Source: Spirochaetota bacterium (lineage in GTDB: Bacteria; Spirochaetota; UBA4802; JAFGJZ01). From it: a stretch of DNA of 43,987 nucleotides. The stretch spans positions 1 to 43,987 of the forward strand of contig JAFGJZ010000106.1 in NCBI GenBank assembly GCA_016928815.1, in the 5' to 3' direction. The notes under the pieces are model-generated. The model was not told where the DNA came from and searched no databases. It was given only the letters and a program-made list of their open reading frames with translations. How positions within the stretch are numbered: position 1 is the stretch's first letter; every line of letters begins with the position of its first letter. A program made the translations under genes and the position numbers. This document shows, in pieces, positions 8,649 to 17,505 of the stretch.

Positions 8649-9812
8649 TTATTTCAGAATAATCCGGCTGTACCCTTCGACCATCTTTGACCAGGAAAAA
8701 TTATTTTCAGTAAATTTAATACTTTTTGCAATAAAATTTTTCCTTTTAAAATCCGGTCCTGTAATTTCATTGAATTTAGCAACCCAGTCAGATGCATCCC
8801 GGGATTTAGCGTAGAATCCGTTTTTTCCGTCTTTGATCGCTTCTGTAATGCCTTCTATATCTGCCACAACGGGAATTGTTCCGTTCATTACAGCTTCAAG
8901 AGCAACAAGTCCGAATCCTTCGGCATCTCCTTCTATGTGGATGTTAGGCATGATGAAAACGGATGAATTTTTAGCAAAAAGTACAAGATCTTTAAAAGGT
9001 ATTTTACCGATATGAGACGCTTTTGCTTTAATGTCATTTCTCTTCAGAAGTTTTTTAATACGGATCTGATCCATTCCGACACCCGAGAGTTCAATAAGCC
9101 GCTTTAAATATTCAGGAAGAACGGCTGATAGGATCCGGAAAAGAAATAGTTTTTTCTGAGGAGGACCTATCATTATGTAATAGTATTCGGAACCGAGAAG
9201 AGGAAGTACTTTTTCAAGGAACCATGAAAATCCTTTTCTTCTGACCGCTCTTCCGATTGAAATGATTATCTTTTTATTTTTAAGATCAGGAAGTTTATAT
9301 TCTTCTACTAAAGCCGGAAATGATTTTTCCGGTTTAATATCTTTAAGTGAAAGATCTACACCGTTTGGAACAATGAAAACTTTTTCAGGATTTACTCCGC
9401 GTGATATGCATTCTTCCGCCGTTGCTGTACTGACGGAAATTACCGAATCAATGTTTGCATTTAGATTATTGATGATTTTTTTCTGATAAATTGAAGCGGG
9501 ATAAACAATATCCAGTCCGTGAATTGTTGCCATTGTATGAACGGTGGATGTTTTTTTTACAGCTGCGGCGGCGGTTGCGATTAATCCGTCATTAAAATAT
9601 ACATGCGTAATATCATTGTTTTTTCTTAAATGCTTCTGAAGATTTTTTCCAAGCTGTAAAAGCCACCATAGATGATTGGCTTTTTCCGGCATTTTATATA
9701 ATTCGACATTAAAATTTTTTTTTAATCCCTGGTATAATTCATAGCATTGATTCTCCATTCCGCCGATTGAAGGCGGAAACCGGTGTGTAACAAGTAATAT
9801 TTTCAATTTCAT
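8649..9812 (-). CDS. Family 4 glycosyltransferase
   Basis: The 387-aa enzyme has the GT-B fold of the GT4 family. The N-terminal segment LVTHRFPPSIGGMENQ is the acceptor-side signature, GRAVRRKGF opens the nucleotide-sugar domain and EGFGLVALEA is the E-x7-E donor-binding motif. It would transfer a sugar from an activated donor to a glycolipid, polysaccharide or cell-envelope acceptor; the acceptor cannot be told. I place the start at the ATG at 9812, where MKLKILLVTHRF matches the family and GGGAGA lies just upstream. An in-frame start at 9869 would add 19 residues with no family resemblance. It is a lone gene with no other polysaccharide genes nearby. Confidence 0.85.
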   Translation of the reverse strand: MKLKILLVTHRFPPSIGGMENQCYELYQGLKKNFNVELYKMPEKANHLWWLLQLGKNLQKHLRKNNDITHVYFNDGLIATAAAAVKKTSTVHTMATIHGLDIVYPASIYQKKIINNLNANIDSVISVSTATAEECISRGVNPEKVFIVPNGVDLSLKDIKPEKSFPALVEEYKLPDLKNKKIIISIGRAVRRKGFSWFLEKVLPLLGSEYYYIMIGPPQKKLFLFRILSAVLPEYLKRLIELSGVGMDQIRIKKLLKRNDIKAKASHIGKIPFKDLVLFAKNSSVFIMPNIHIEGDAEGFGLVALEAVMNGTIPVVADIEGITEAIKDGKNGFYAKSRDASDWVAKFNEITGPDFKRKNFIAKSIKFTENNFSWSKMVEGYSRIILK

Positions 9813-9992
9813 TCTCCCGGAAATATGCTTAATAAAATTAATTTCATGGCGCTGTGACAATACAGTCAAGCCATTTTTAAAGCTTTAAAAACCGGTATTA
9901 TATATAATTGGATTGATTAAATAAGTAACTTTATAACAGGTAAATATACTGATTACTGAAAGTATTTTAATCCGGACAAAATAGAGGTAATA

Positions 9993-10286
9993 ATGGATAA
10001 AGGTGAATTAAAGAATAATCTTAAAAATGCGCATATATGGAGCAGGATTTTTTACATGTTTCTGTTTATGATTATTTATGGAATTGCAGAAGCCGTATTT
10101 TATTTTCTTGTTCTGTTTCAGATTTTTTACAGCATAATTACCGGGAAACCTGAAGCAAGAATCAGACAATCAGGATCGGATCTGACATTATACATGTATG
10201 ATATCCTGCAGTTTCTGATAATGAAAACGGATGAAAAACCGTTTCCTTTTAATGACTGGAAAAAAGACAAACCTTCAGGAAATTAA
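9993..10286 (+). CDS. DUF4389 family small membrane protein
   Basis: The 97-aa protein has two hydrophobic helices (about 17-40 and 42-50), then a conserved C-terminal pattern: ITGKP, LYMYDILQFL, and ending in KPFPFNDW. This architecture is that of DUF4389, found in many proteobacteria and spirochaetes, with no known biochemical role. AGAGGT 5 nt before the ATG supports the start. A hairpin terminator directly follows the stop codon. It is divergent from the glycosyltransferase gene and convergent with the barrel protein. Confidence 0.8.
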   Translation: MDKGELKNNLKNAHIWSRIFYMFLFMIIYGIAEAVFYFLVLFQIFYSIITGKPEARIRQSGSDLTLYMYDILQFLIMKTDEKPFPFNDWKKDKPSGN

Positions 10287-10312
10287 AAAATGCCGTTTTA
10301 AAGCGGCATTTT
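10287..10312. terminator. Bidirectional hairpin terminator
   Basis: AAAATGCCG (10287-10295) pairs with CGGCATTTT (10304-10312) around an 8-nt loop. It starts right after the stop of the DUF4389 gene and lies 5 nt past the stop of the barrel gene on the other strand, so it can serve both. Confidence 0.8.
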
Positions 10313-10317
10313 CATAT

Positions 10318-10941
10318 TTAGTATGCTGATCTTGAACTGATGAGATATCTTACACCTGCAAAAAAACCGACGCCCGACATATCCGCAGTCCGGTCCTCCA
10401 TATTCAGTTTAGCTCCTCGATATCCTAATTGCCCGAGAAATTCAATGTTGGAGGATGCGCTTGGTGAATATGCGACTCCTGCATTAATTATCCAGGTGAA
10501 TCCGGAAAACCAGTCAACAACATCCTTTTCTCCATTAAAATAACTGTATGACATCATTGAAAAACCAAGTCCGCCTCCGAAATAGGGCGTAATTCCTATA
10601 GATTCCTTGAAATTAGGCAGTCGGACCTGAGCCTGTGCCAGAAAAGGAATCATGAATGCATTAAAGGTTTCTTCCTTACTTAGATTAAGATTAGTTGAAG
10701 ATGCTTCTTCACTGCTTAATTTTTTTGACCATTGGAGCCAGAACATACCGGTTGAAGCTCCGATTGCAAAAAACGGATCCAGTTCATAAAAATAGTCCAA
10801 TTCCACATCTAGACCCATTTTCTGAGGTCCGGATGCATAAGCAGTTCCAATTTTACCGTCAATATTTTTATCAACTGCGAAAATCTGAACAGATAAAATT
10901 GTGATGATAAGTATAGCGGATATTTTAAATATTTTTTTCAT
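10318..10941 (-). CDS. Outer-membrane beta-barrel protein
   Basis: The 207-aa protein has a cleavable signal peptide (about residues 1-22, ending IFA-V) and then alternating strands rich in glycine and aromatics. Segments such as YFGGGLGFSMMSYSYF, INAGVAYSP and VGFFAGVRYLIS are typical of OmpW/OmpA-like eight-stranded barrels. It fits a small barrel or the outer-membrane-beta-barrel family (OMP_b-brl) of unknown role. The ATG has GGGAGAGG 7 nt upstream. It supports a diderm cell plan. A run of AT-rich sequence lies between it and the biotin transporter genes. Confidence 0.75.
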   Translation of the reverse strand: MKKIFKISAILIITILSVQIFAVDKNIDGKIGTAYASGPQKMGLDVELDYFYELDPFFAIGASTGMFWLQWSKKLSSEEASSTNLNLSKEETFNAFMIPFLAQAQVRLPNFKESIGITPYFGGGLGFSMMSYSYFNGEKDVVDWFSGFTWIINAGVAYSPSASSNIEFLGQLGYRGAKLNMEDRTADMSGVGFFAGVRYLISSRSAY

Positions 10942-11071
10942 TAGATACCTCTCCCTGTAACATTCTTAGTATCGGATATTCAGCAGTTTTTTTAAAAAAT
11001 TTTTTATCAAGTGATAAAATTTTCTATAACCTGTTTAAGATAATATATTTCTGGAAATCATCAACATAAAA

Positions 11072-11842
11072 CTATTGAAAAATGTAATTAAAGTAATAAG
11101 ATGGAGCTAAAATCACTGAAAGTGACAGAAATCCTATGATATCTGCTGATGAAATCTCCGATTTGAAATTTATTGTTTCTTCATTATAGTTGCGTGAAAT
11201 GTAGGCATCTGCTGTATTTTTTATGTTAATAAGATTGGATGTAATTACGGCGGATGACAGGATTTTAATTTTTCTATAAATATTTCGGTTTTCCGAGAAA
11301 CACCTGCTTTGCATTGAATTTACAGTTGCTTTATAATTATCAAGTACTTTCGGCAGCATAGTCAGGGCCATTCCTGAAATGGATGCAAAACGGCGGTGGT
11401 TAATCAAAGGAACAGGTTTGAGAATTAGGAAGACAGCTTTCTTAAAAGAAGACGGATCTGTTGTGGATGTAAAAAAAATACCGCAAAGTATGAATAAAAT
11501 GAATTTCCAGCACTGAATTGAACCGCTTATAACTCCGGTAAGGCTTATTTTAAAGTACCGGAAATTTATAAGTAATTTTCCATTTCCTGAAAATGAATAT
11601 GTCATGAAAATGCATAATATGAAAAAAAGGAAAAAACGGCTTTGAAGGATAATTTCCTTTATTTTTATATCTGATCTGTTAATCAGCAGAATTATAAAAA
11701 GGCTGAGATAAGCAAGCCCATGAACATTATATAAAATCACTAGTGATGAAAATATCAGTACAAGAAAAATCTTCAATACGGGATTTAAGCTATGAAGGTA
11801 AGTGTTTCTGTTTTTAAAATGAAATAATGTTATTTCATCCAT
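11072..11842 (-). CDS. bioN: ECF transporter transmembrane (T) component, biotin system
   Basis: The 256-aa membrane protein belongs to the EcfT/CbiQ/BioN family. It has hydrophobic segments near residues 22-55, 65-85 and 110-125 and a last one near 235-250. Between them is a cytoplasmic coupling region containing MALTMLPKVLDNYKATVNSM and SRCF, which corresponds to the A-R-S/R-C coupling helices that contact the ATPase. It overlaps the ATPase gene by 13 nt and ends the birA-bioY-ATPase-T unit, so it is most simply the dedicated BioN. I saw no second ATPase. Confidence 0.85.
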   Translation of the reverse strand: MDEITLFHFKNRNTYLHSLNPVLKIFLVLIFSSLVILYNVHGLAYLSLFIILLINRSDIKIKEIILQSRFFLFFILCIFMTYSFSGNGKLLINFRYFKISLTGVISGSIQCWKFILFILCGIFFTSTTDPSSFKKAVFLILKPVPLINHRRFASISGMALTMLPKVLDNYKATVNSMQSRCFSENRNIYRKIKILSSAVITSNLINIKNTADAYISRNYNEETINFKSEISSADIIGFLSLSVILAPSYYFNYIFQ

Positions 11843-12591
11843 GTCATTGTTTCCGCTTTTCTTTTAGTACCAAAAGGTTTTTTGATGTTATTACTTTCAA
11901 GATGATCAAGTATGCTGTCAGGAGTTCCTGTTTTCGTTATTTCCCCCTTTTTCATTATTACAATTCTATCAGCATGCGCCATACATTTTTCAAGATCATG
12001 AGTGATCAGAATGATTGTATGTCCCTTTTTATTTAAATTGATTATTGTTGATAAAACGGTTTTCACTCCATGTAAATCCAGACCTGCGAAAGGCTCATCG
12101 AAAATTATTACATCCGGATCCATTGCAAGAACTCCTGCAATTCCAAGACGCTTTTTTTCTCCGCCTGAAAGAGTAAGTGCGGTATTTGATGCCAGATTTT
12201 TAAGTCCGGTATGAAGGAGAGCTGATTTTACTCTTTTTTCTATTTCATCATCAGGTAATCCTAAATTTTCAGGACCGAATTTGATATCATCAATAACTGT
12301 TTGACCAACTATCTGTGCATCAGAGTATTGAAAAACCAGTCCTATTTTCTGACGGAAAAATTTTTCATTCCCGGTAATTTCCAGGTCTTTAAAAAATATA
12401 CGTCCGGAGGTTGGTTTGAAAAGACCGTTTAAATGTTTCATTAATACAGTCTTTCCTGAACCGTTTTCTCCGGCAATTATGAGAAATTCACTTTCGTAAA
12501 TATCAAGATTTATGTTTTTAAGTATCTTGTTTCCGTTTGAAAATTTTTTTTCCAGATTTTCAATAGAAATAATTTTATTCTTCAAAGACAT
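11830..12591 (-). CDS. bioM: ECF transporter ATPase, biotin system
   Basis: The 253-aa ABC ATPase has Walker A GENGSGKT, a Q-loop in VFQYSDAQIV, the signature LSGGEKKR, Walker B VIIFDEP followed by FAGLD, and the switch histidine in LITHD. It powers biotin uptake with BioY and the T protein. A single ATPase gene implies a homodimer, as in BioMNY transporters, rather than the EcfA1/A2 pair. It overlaps bioY by 17 nt and the T gene by 13 nt, so translation is probably coupled; no clear ribosome binding site precedes its ATG. Confidence 0.9.
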   Translation of the reverse strand: MSLKNKIISIENLEKKFSNGNKILKNINLDIYESEFLIIAGENGSGKTVLMKHLNGLFKPTSGRIFFKDLEITGNEKFFRQKIGLVFQYSDAQIVGQTVIDDIKFGPENLGLPDDEIEKRVKSALLHTGLKNLASNTALTLSGGEKKRLGIAGVLAMDPDVIIFDEPFAGLDLHGVKTVLSTIINLNKKGHTIILITHDLEKCMAHADRIVIMKKGEITKTGTPDSILDHLESNNIKKPFGTKRKAETMTWMK

Positions 12592-13123
12592 TATTAATAA
12601 CCGGTTTTATAAATGATGCGATAGCAACAGCTGCAGATGCCTTCATAATATCCCAGATAATGAAAGGGTAAAATCCTAAAGTCATTGCTTTGCTGAAATT
12701 GATATTCAGTTTAATTTTCAGCCAGGTTACTCCGAAGACATAGGTAATAATAATTGCTGACAAAACCGCTGCTGAATAGAATATTACTCTGTACTTTTTA
12801 CCGATTTCAGAAATAAATCCGATTACAAAAACAGCCGGAATGTATGAAATCAGATATCCGGCGGTAGGGCCGTAAAAAGCTGCGGGACCTGATGAATTGC
12901 CTGCAAAAACCGGCAGTCCAAGAAAACCTAGAAGAAGATAAGTTAAGACACATGTAATACCCCATTTTTCTCCAAGCAGCAAACCCGATAGTAGAATGAA
13001 CATATTCTGAAGTACAACCGGAACAGGATTTCCGGGGATGCTTACTTTCATGTATGCTCCTGCTGAAATTAATACAACAAAAAGTGAGGTCATTACGGAA
13101 TAGATGGTATTGTTTTTATTCAT
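12575..13123 (-). CDS. bioY: Biotin-specific S component of ECF transporter
   Basis: The 182-aa, six-helix protein has the BioY signatures: KVSIPGNPVPVVLQ near the N-terminus, LLLGFLGLPVFAG, and GPTAGYLISY. It binds biotin in the membrane and associates with the BioM/BioN module encoded directly downstream. It begins 15 nt after the birA stop codon with AGAGGG 5 nt before the ATG, so it is co-transcribed with birA and should be under the same biotin control. Confidence 0.95.
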   Translation of the reverse strand: MNKNNTIYSVMTSLFVVLISAGAYMKVSIPGNPVPVVLQNMFILLSGLLLGEKWGITCVLTYLLLGFLGLPVFAGNSSGPAAFYGPTAGYLISYIPAVFVIGFISEIGKKYRVIFYSAAVLSAIIITYVFGVTWLKIKLNINFSKAMTLGFYPFIIWDIMKASAAVAIASFIKPVINNVFEE

Positions 13124-13137
13124 TTGCCCTCTTAATA

Positions 13138-14070
13138 TTATGATATTATGTTAAGTGTATTGCATGAATATATTGGAATTATCTGACTGTTATTCTGCTT
13201 AATTAGAAGGCCGCCGTAATCATCAAGGCTGCCTGTAGTTCCGGTAAACTTTATATTATTATCGTCAATAGCTTCAATGCACCGGTTTTTTAAATATGAA
13301 TTATCATCATAAAAAGTCATTATATTTTTTTTATTGAATGAATGTATTTCATGCATGAATGATTTATAAATTTCATTCAGAAGTAAGTTTCTTTTAAGTT
13401 GCGTATTTTTTATTTTTGAGAGCGATATGGTACCTGGAAAATTCAGGGAATTATTTATATTGATTCCTATTCCGGCTGCAATTTCTGTAATTATTGTACC
13501 CTGACAGCCTGAATTTATCAGAATACCTGCAACTTTTTTATTATCATAATATATATCATTTGGCCATTTTATAACTGTTTGTATGTTATATACTTTCAGT
13601 ATTGATTGTACCGTTATTTTTGCTGTATAGAGGGGCAAAAAATTCAATAAAGATACCGGTATATTCATGTTTTTTAAAAAAATGGTGAAATATAAACCGC
13701 CTTTTTCCGAAAACCATTTCCGGTTATATCTCCCTTTTCCTTCGCTCTGAATTTCGGCTGCAGCAATAATTTCTGAATTATTTTTAACGGCTTTTTCAGG
13801 GAGGTTCATTGTAGAAACTGCAGATTCTGTGTAAAAATACGGTGAATTGCCTGTGAATTCATATGGATATATGAAATCATAATTATCATCAAGAAGGTAA
13901 CCCTTTTTTGATGTAATTACCGGATAACCGATATTTATAAGACTATTTATGTTTTTCCAGACAGCAACACGGGATATTGATAACCCGGAACTGATTTTCT
14001 CTCCGGTAATATAATCAGAATTCTGCTTTAAAATTGTCAGAATTTTATCTTTTGTATTTTCGTTAACCAT
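13138..14070 (-). CDS. birA: Bifunctional biotin-[acetyl-CoA-carboxylase] ligase / biotin operon repressor
   Basis: The 310-aa protein has an N-terminal winged helix (about residues 1-60, with ISRVAVWKNINSL as recognition helix), a central ligase domain and a small C-terminal SH3-like domain. The biotin/ATP loop reads EGKGRYNRKW in place of the usual GRGRxxR. The lysine-bearing core is TVIKWPNDIYYDNKKVAGIL. With a DNA-binding domain it should both biotinylate carrier proteins and repress the bio genes when biotinyl-AMP is abundant. It leads the birA-bioY-bioM-bioN unit. Two starts are possible, ATG 14079 and ATG 14070. I prefer 14070 because the predicted +1 falls at or next to its A and neither has a Shine-Dalgarno sequence. 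Confidence 0.9.
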   Translation of the reverse strand: MVNENTKDKILTILKQNSDYITGEKISSGLSISRVAVWKNINSLINIGYPVITSKKGYLLDDNYDFIYPYEFTGNSPYFYTESAVSTMNLPEKAVKNNSEIIAAAEIQSEGKGRYNRKWFSEKGGLYFTIFLKNMNIPVSLLNFLPLYTAKITVQSILKVYNIQTVIKWPNDIYYDNKKVAGILINSGCQGTIITEIAAGIGININNSLNFPGTISLSKIKNTQLKRNLLLNEIYKSFMHEIHSFNKKNIMTFYDDNSYLKNRCIEAIDDNNIKFTGTTGSLDDYGGLLIKQNNSQIIPIYSCNTLNIIS

Positions 14071-14092
14071 ATATGCCATAGTAGTTAACGAA
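14059..14092. promoter_or_regulatory. Predicted BirA operator over the birA promoter and start codon
   Basis: Two 9-bp arms, TTCGTTAAC (14059-14067) and GTTAACGAA (14084-14092), form a perfect inverted repeat with a 16-nt spacer. This matches the known BirA site architecture (GTTAAC/GTTTAC-type arms, 14-16 nt apart). The spacer contains the -10 box, the predicted start of transcription and the start codon of birA, the gene for its own cognate regulator. Confidence 0.85.
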
Positions 14093-14105
14093 TTACTTCT
14101 GTCAA
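14078..14105 (-). promoter_or_regulatory. Predicted birA-bioYMN promoter giving a leaderless mRNA
   Basis: On the minus strand TTGACA (14105-14100), a 16-nt spacer and TACTAT (14083-14078) form a near-consensus promoter. Seven nt separate the -10 box from the ATG at 14070, so the transcript would begin at the start codon. The TACTAT box overlaps the alternative ATG at 14079, which would then be upstream of +1 and untranslated. Confidence 0.7.
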
Positions 14106-14118
14106 ATAATTATTTTTA

Positions 14119-14146
14119 TTGCATTTGTTATAATTTTATTTATAAT
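14119..14146 (+). promoter_or_regulatory. Predicted promoter of the response-regulator phosphatase gene
   Basis: TTGCAT (14119-14124), 16 nt, TATAAT (14141-14146), about 65 nt before the ATG at 14212. It faces away from the birA promoter in the divergent intergenic region. The stretch is AT-rich and contains a second TATAAT at 14129-14134, so the exact site is uncertain. Confidence 0.4.
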
Positions 14147-14211
14147 AAAAAAGGAAAATAATATCCGTAAAATGCAGTTTTACTGTTAAATTTTAAGGAA
14201 ATAAACAGATT

Positions 14212-15996
14212 ATGCCGGATGATAGCATAAAAAAAATGAATGAATCAGATGAGATTTTTTTTGCTGCGGAAAATAATGAAGACGAAAGATATGAAAGCAG
14301 TAAAAAAACCTGGAAAATACTGATAGTAGATGATGAAGAAGATGTTCATCGTGTAACACGTCTTGTCCTTTCAGATATAGAATTCACCTCATGTTATCTT
14401 GAGTTTTTCAGCTGCTATTCAGGCGGTGAAACAAGAGAATTCCTGAAAAAAAATCATGATATTGCTGTTATCCTTCTTGATGTGGTAATGGAAGAAGATG
14501 ATACAGGACTTAAACTTGTAAAATATATAAGAGAAGAAATTAGAAATACATCTGTCAGAATAATTTTACGAACCGGACAGCCCGGACAGGCTCCTGAACA
14601 TAATGTAATACTTGATTATGATATAAATGATTATAAATCAAAAACGGAACTGACATCAGAAAAATTATTTACAACCATAATTTCAGCACTAAGAAATTAT
14701 CGAGATCTGCAGATTATTGAAAAAAGCAGGAAGGGACTTGAAAAAATAATCGAGGCATCAGCAAATATTTTTGAACTGCAGTCAATGAACACGTTTGTAA
14801 AAGGAATACTTCTTCAGTTTGTTTCAATACTTGGATTTGAAGAAGATGCTATTTTATGCAATACTTCAGGAATTTCAGCCGTAAATGATGACGGGGTTCT
14901 GATGATAATTGCAGCTACCGGAAAATATAATGAATCCATAATAAACAGGCCTGTTAATGAAGTTATGGAGAAAACAGTGGCTGATCATATTGAAAATTCA
15001 TTCAGAAGGAAAAAGTCAATTTATGAAAAAAATATTTATATCGGTTATTACAAAACAGAAGGCGGATTTGAACATCTTGTATATCTTGAAAAAAGCGATC
15101 CTATAGAAGATTATGAAAAAAATATGATTGAGCTGTTTAATTCAAATATAGGAGTTGCGTTTGAGAATATTTATTTAAACCAGGAACTGGAAAATATTGT
15201 TGAAGAACGTACCATGGAACTGCAGCTTGCAAACAACAAGCTCTTTCTTAAAAACCGTTTAATGGAAAGAGAGCTGGATACCGCCCGCAGAATACAGGAA
15301 TCCATGATTCCGAGAGAATTCATTAAGTCCGAGAATATTTTTATCGACGGCAGGTATATACCTGTGCAGTCTCTCGGAGGCGACTACTATGATGTTTTTT
15401 ACCTTTCTGATACACGGATAGGGATTGTCATCGCGGATGTAAGCGGACATGGAGTATCCGCATCATTAATAGCAACAATGGCAAAAATGTCTTTTACAAA
15501 TAATGTTTATAAAAACAAATCCACTGCAGATGTATTAAATGCCGTTCATACCGGAATGTACTCCTCGGTAGGAAAATCCGGTATGTTTATGACTGTCTTT
15601 TATTGTGTCATAGATATAGAAAAAATGGAGATGGAGTATTCTTCAGGCGGGCATAATGAAATTATTGTTCTTAAAGAGGATTGCCGGATGATCGATCTGC
15701 TTTCTCTTGATACGATAGTAGGTATATTCCCGGAAGAAAAATATTCCTCTTCTGTAATTAATCTGGATCCGGGTGATAAAATAATATTATATACTGACGG
15801 GCTTATTGAGGCTAAAAATTCAAAAGGAGAGTTTGTCGGAGCTGAAAATTTTCACAGAATTATCAGGGAAAACTATAAATTAAAACCGGATAAACTTATT
15901 ACCGCAATTCTTAATTCAGTACAGGCATTTACGGGTGATGAAGAAATTGATGACGACAGAACAATTTTAATAGCGGAAATATTAAAAACAAGATAA
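14212..15996 (+). CDS. Response regulator with DUF3369 and SpoIIE-type PP2C phosphatase domain
   Basis: The 594-aa cytoplasmic protein has three parts. A receiver domain (about 34-155) carries acidic Asp40/Asp41, phosphoacceptor Asp90 (VILLDVV), Thr121 and a lysine at 142/144. A DUF3369 sensor-like domain (about 165-325, SANIFELQSMNTFVKGIL) follows, then a short coiled coil and a PP2C-type serine phosphatase domain (about 345-592) with GGDYYD, IADVSGHG, YTDGLIEA and DDRT. This arrangement suggests phosphorylation-controlled dephosphorylation of an anti-sigma-factor antagonist, as in RsbU-type partner switching, but no antagonist or anti-sigma gene is in the window. The histidine kinase 36 nt downstream is the obvious phosphodonor. 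AAGGAA lies 11 nt before the ATG, slightly far. Confidence 0.9.
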   Translation: MPDDSIKKMNESDEIFFAAENNEDERYESSKKTWKILIVDDEEDVHRVTRLVLSDIEFTSCYLEFFSCYSGGETREFLKKNHDIAVILLDVVMEEDDTGLKLVKYIREEIRNTSVRIILRTGQPGQAPEHNVILDYDINDYKSKTELTSEKLFTTIISALRNYRDLQIIEKSRKGLEKIIEASANIFELQSMNTFVKGILLQFVSILGFEEDAILCNTSGISAVNDDGVLMIIAATGKYNESIINRPVNEVMEKTVADHIENSFRRKKSIYEKNIYIGYYKTEGGFEHLVYLEKSDPIEDYEKNMIELFNSNIGVAFENIYLNQELENIVEERTMELQLANNKLFLKNRLMERELDTARRIQESMIPREFIKSENIFIDGRYIPVQSLGGDYYDVFYLSDTRIGIVIADVSGHGVSASLIATMAKMSFTNNVYKNKSTADVLNAVHTGMYSSVGKSGMFMTVFYCVIDIEKMEMEYSSGGHNEIIVLKEDCRMIDLLSLDTIVGIFPEEKYSSSVINLDPGDKIILYTDGLIEAKNSKGEFVGAENFHRIIRENYKLKPDKLITAILNSVQAFTGDEEIDDDRTILIAEILKTR

Positions 15997-16032
15997 TACT
16001 ATAATTAAAGAACTACGGTTTGGGAGATTATA

Positions 16033-17505
16033 TTGTTCAGTAAAAACAGTCTTTTTTTTGAAACAGTGAAAATCCTTATAGTATCCGTCTCAATAATGAT
16101 AATAATCAGCAGTATTTATTCCTATTCTGTTGAAAAATCACTGGCTTTGGCAAAGCTGCGTAAAGAAGCCGTATTTTTAAAAAATATCACAATTAATACA
16201 ATTGCATCATATGTATGGAATATTAATAAAAACGAGATTAATGATTTATCTGAAATAATTCTTGAAAAGGATATTATTTCGGGTCTGCAGATAATTGATG
16301 AAAAAGATGATTTATTCTATGCAATGAAAAAAGTTCCTTTCGGAACAGTAAGTTATGAATTGCCTGATGCAGAATTCATACCGCCGCAGTATTATTTTAA
16401 AATAGAGCAGGATCTTAAAAACGGAGATGAATCTTTCGGCCATGTCATATATTATATTACTGATGAGAAAATCTATCCGGCTGTCAGAATTGCCTTATTA
16501 AAAAAAATAGGGGAAATACTTTTAATTGTAACCGGAACGTTAATTATTGTTTTATTCGGTTTCAATAAAACAGTCATACATCCTATTACCGATCTAAACA
16601 ATACCGTAAATATGTTTGGATTAAATAATTATTCCGAGCGGTCTAATATTACACTTAAAAATGAAATTGGTGAACTTGCCAGAACATTTAATTTTATGGC
16701 TGATACAATTCAGGAAAATTATGAAGATCTTGAAAAAATGATAAATGACAGAACAAAACAGCTTTTGCATGCGGAAAAAATGGCTTCGCTGGGAGAACTT
16801 GTAGCGGGTGTTTCCCATGAGATCAATACTCCGGTCGGGATTGGAGTGACGGCAATAACCCATCTTGAGAAAAAAACGAATGATTTTATCAAATTATTTA
16901 ATGAAGAGAAAGCAAAAAAAACGGACCTTGACACATTTCTGAATGAAATTTCAGATACAGTGGTATTAATATCAACAAATTTAAACCGGGCTGCGCAACT
17001 TGTGCAGAGTTTTAAAAGAGTGGCTGTGGACAGATCAACTGAAGAAAAAAGGCGTTTTCATGTTAAAAATTATTTTGAAGAAATAATGCTCAGTCTAAGA
17101 CCTAAATATAAAAAAACAAAACATAAAATTCAAATTGATATACCGATGGAACTGGAGATAAATAGTTATCCCGGCAGTTTTTCACAGATTATTTCCAATC
17201 TTGTAATAAATTCTCTCATTCACGGTTTTGAAAATATTGAAGAAGGGCAGATTACTCTCAGTGCAAAAGTGGTAAATGAAAATTTTATTTTTGAATATGA
17301 AGATAACGGAAATGGAATTAGCGAAGAAAATATTACAAAGATATTTAATCCTTTTTTTACTACAAAAAGAAATCAGGGGGGATCCGGACTTGGTTTGAAT
17401 ATTATCTATAATATTGTGAAACAGAATTTGAACGGTTCAATTGATGTTCAGAGTGAACCTGGTAAATTTACCAGATTCACCATTACAATACCGTATGAAG
17501 CTTAA
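16033..17505 (+). CDS. Membrane sensor histidine kinase
   Basis: The 490-aa kinase has a first transmembrane helix (about 12-30), an extracytoplasmic sensor of some 125 residues, a second helix (about 158-176), HAMP (177-232), a coiled coil and a DHp domain with His262 in AGVSHEINTP. The C-terminal ATPase domain shows N box NSLIHG, DNGNGI, NPFFTTK and GSGLGLNI. The class (SHEINTP, FFTTK) is the non-canonical type that often lacks a DNA-binding partner. Translation starts at TTG 16033, with GGGAG 6-7 nt upstream. It lies 36 nt after the receiver-phosphatase gene, so the two most likely form a pair. It ends convergent with and overlapping, by 4 nt, the next minus-strand gene. Confidence 0.9.
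   Translation: MFSKNSLFFETVKILIVSVSIMIIISSIYSYSVEKSLALAKLRKEAVFLKNITINTIASYVWNINKNEINDLSEIILEKDIISGLQIIDEKDDLFYAMKKVPFGTVSYELPDAEFIPPQYYFKIEQDLKNGDESFGHVIYYITDEKIYPAVRIALLKKIGEILLIVTGTLIIVLFGFNKTVIHPITDLNNTVNMFGLNNYSERSNITLKNEIGELARTFNFMADTIQENYEDLEKMINDRTKQLLHAEKMASLGELVAGVSHEINTPVGIGVTAITHLEKKTNDFIKLFNEEKAKKTDLDTFLNEISDTVVLISTNLNRAAQLVQSFKRVAVDRSTEEKRRFHVKNYFEEIMLSLRPKYKKTKHKIQIDIPMELEINSYPGSFSQIISNLVINSLIHGFENIEEGQITLSAKVVNENFIFEYEDNGNGISEENITKIFNPFFTTKRNQGGSGLGLNIIYNIVKQNLNGSIDVQSEPGKFTRFTITIPYEA

Noticed and set aside
9813..9869. Upstream ATG start of the glycosyltransferase
   Set aside because: The 19 added residues do not resemble the family and the expected N-terminal strand begins at 9812.
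10340..10543. Plus-strand open frame inside the barrel gene
   Set aside because: It mirrors the barrel protein, has no ribosome binding site and no recognisable motif.
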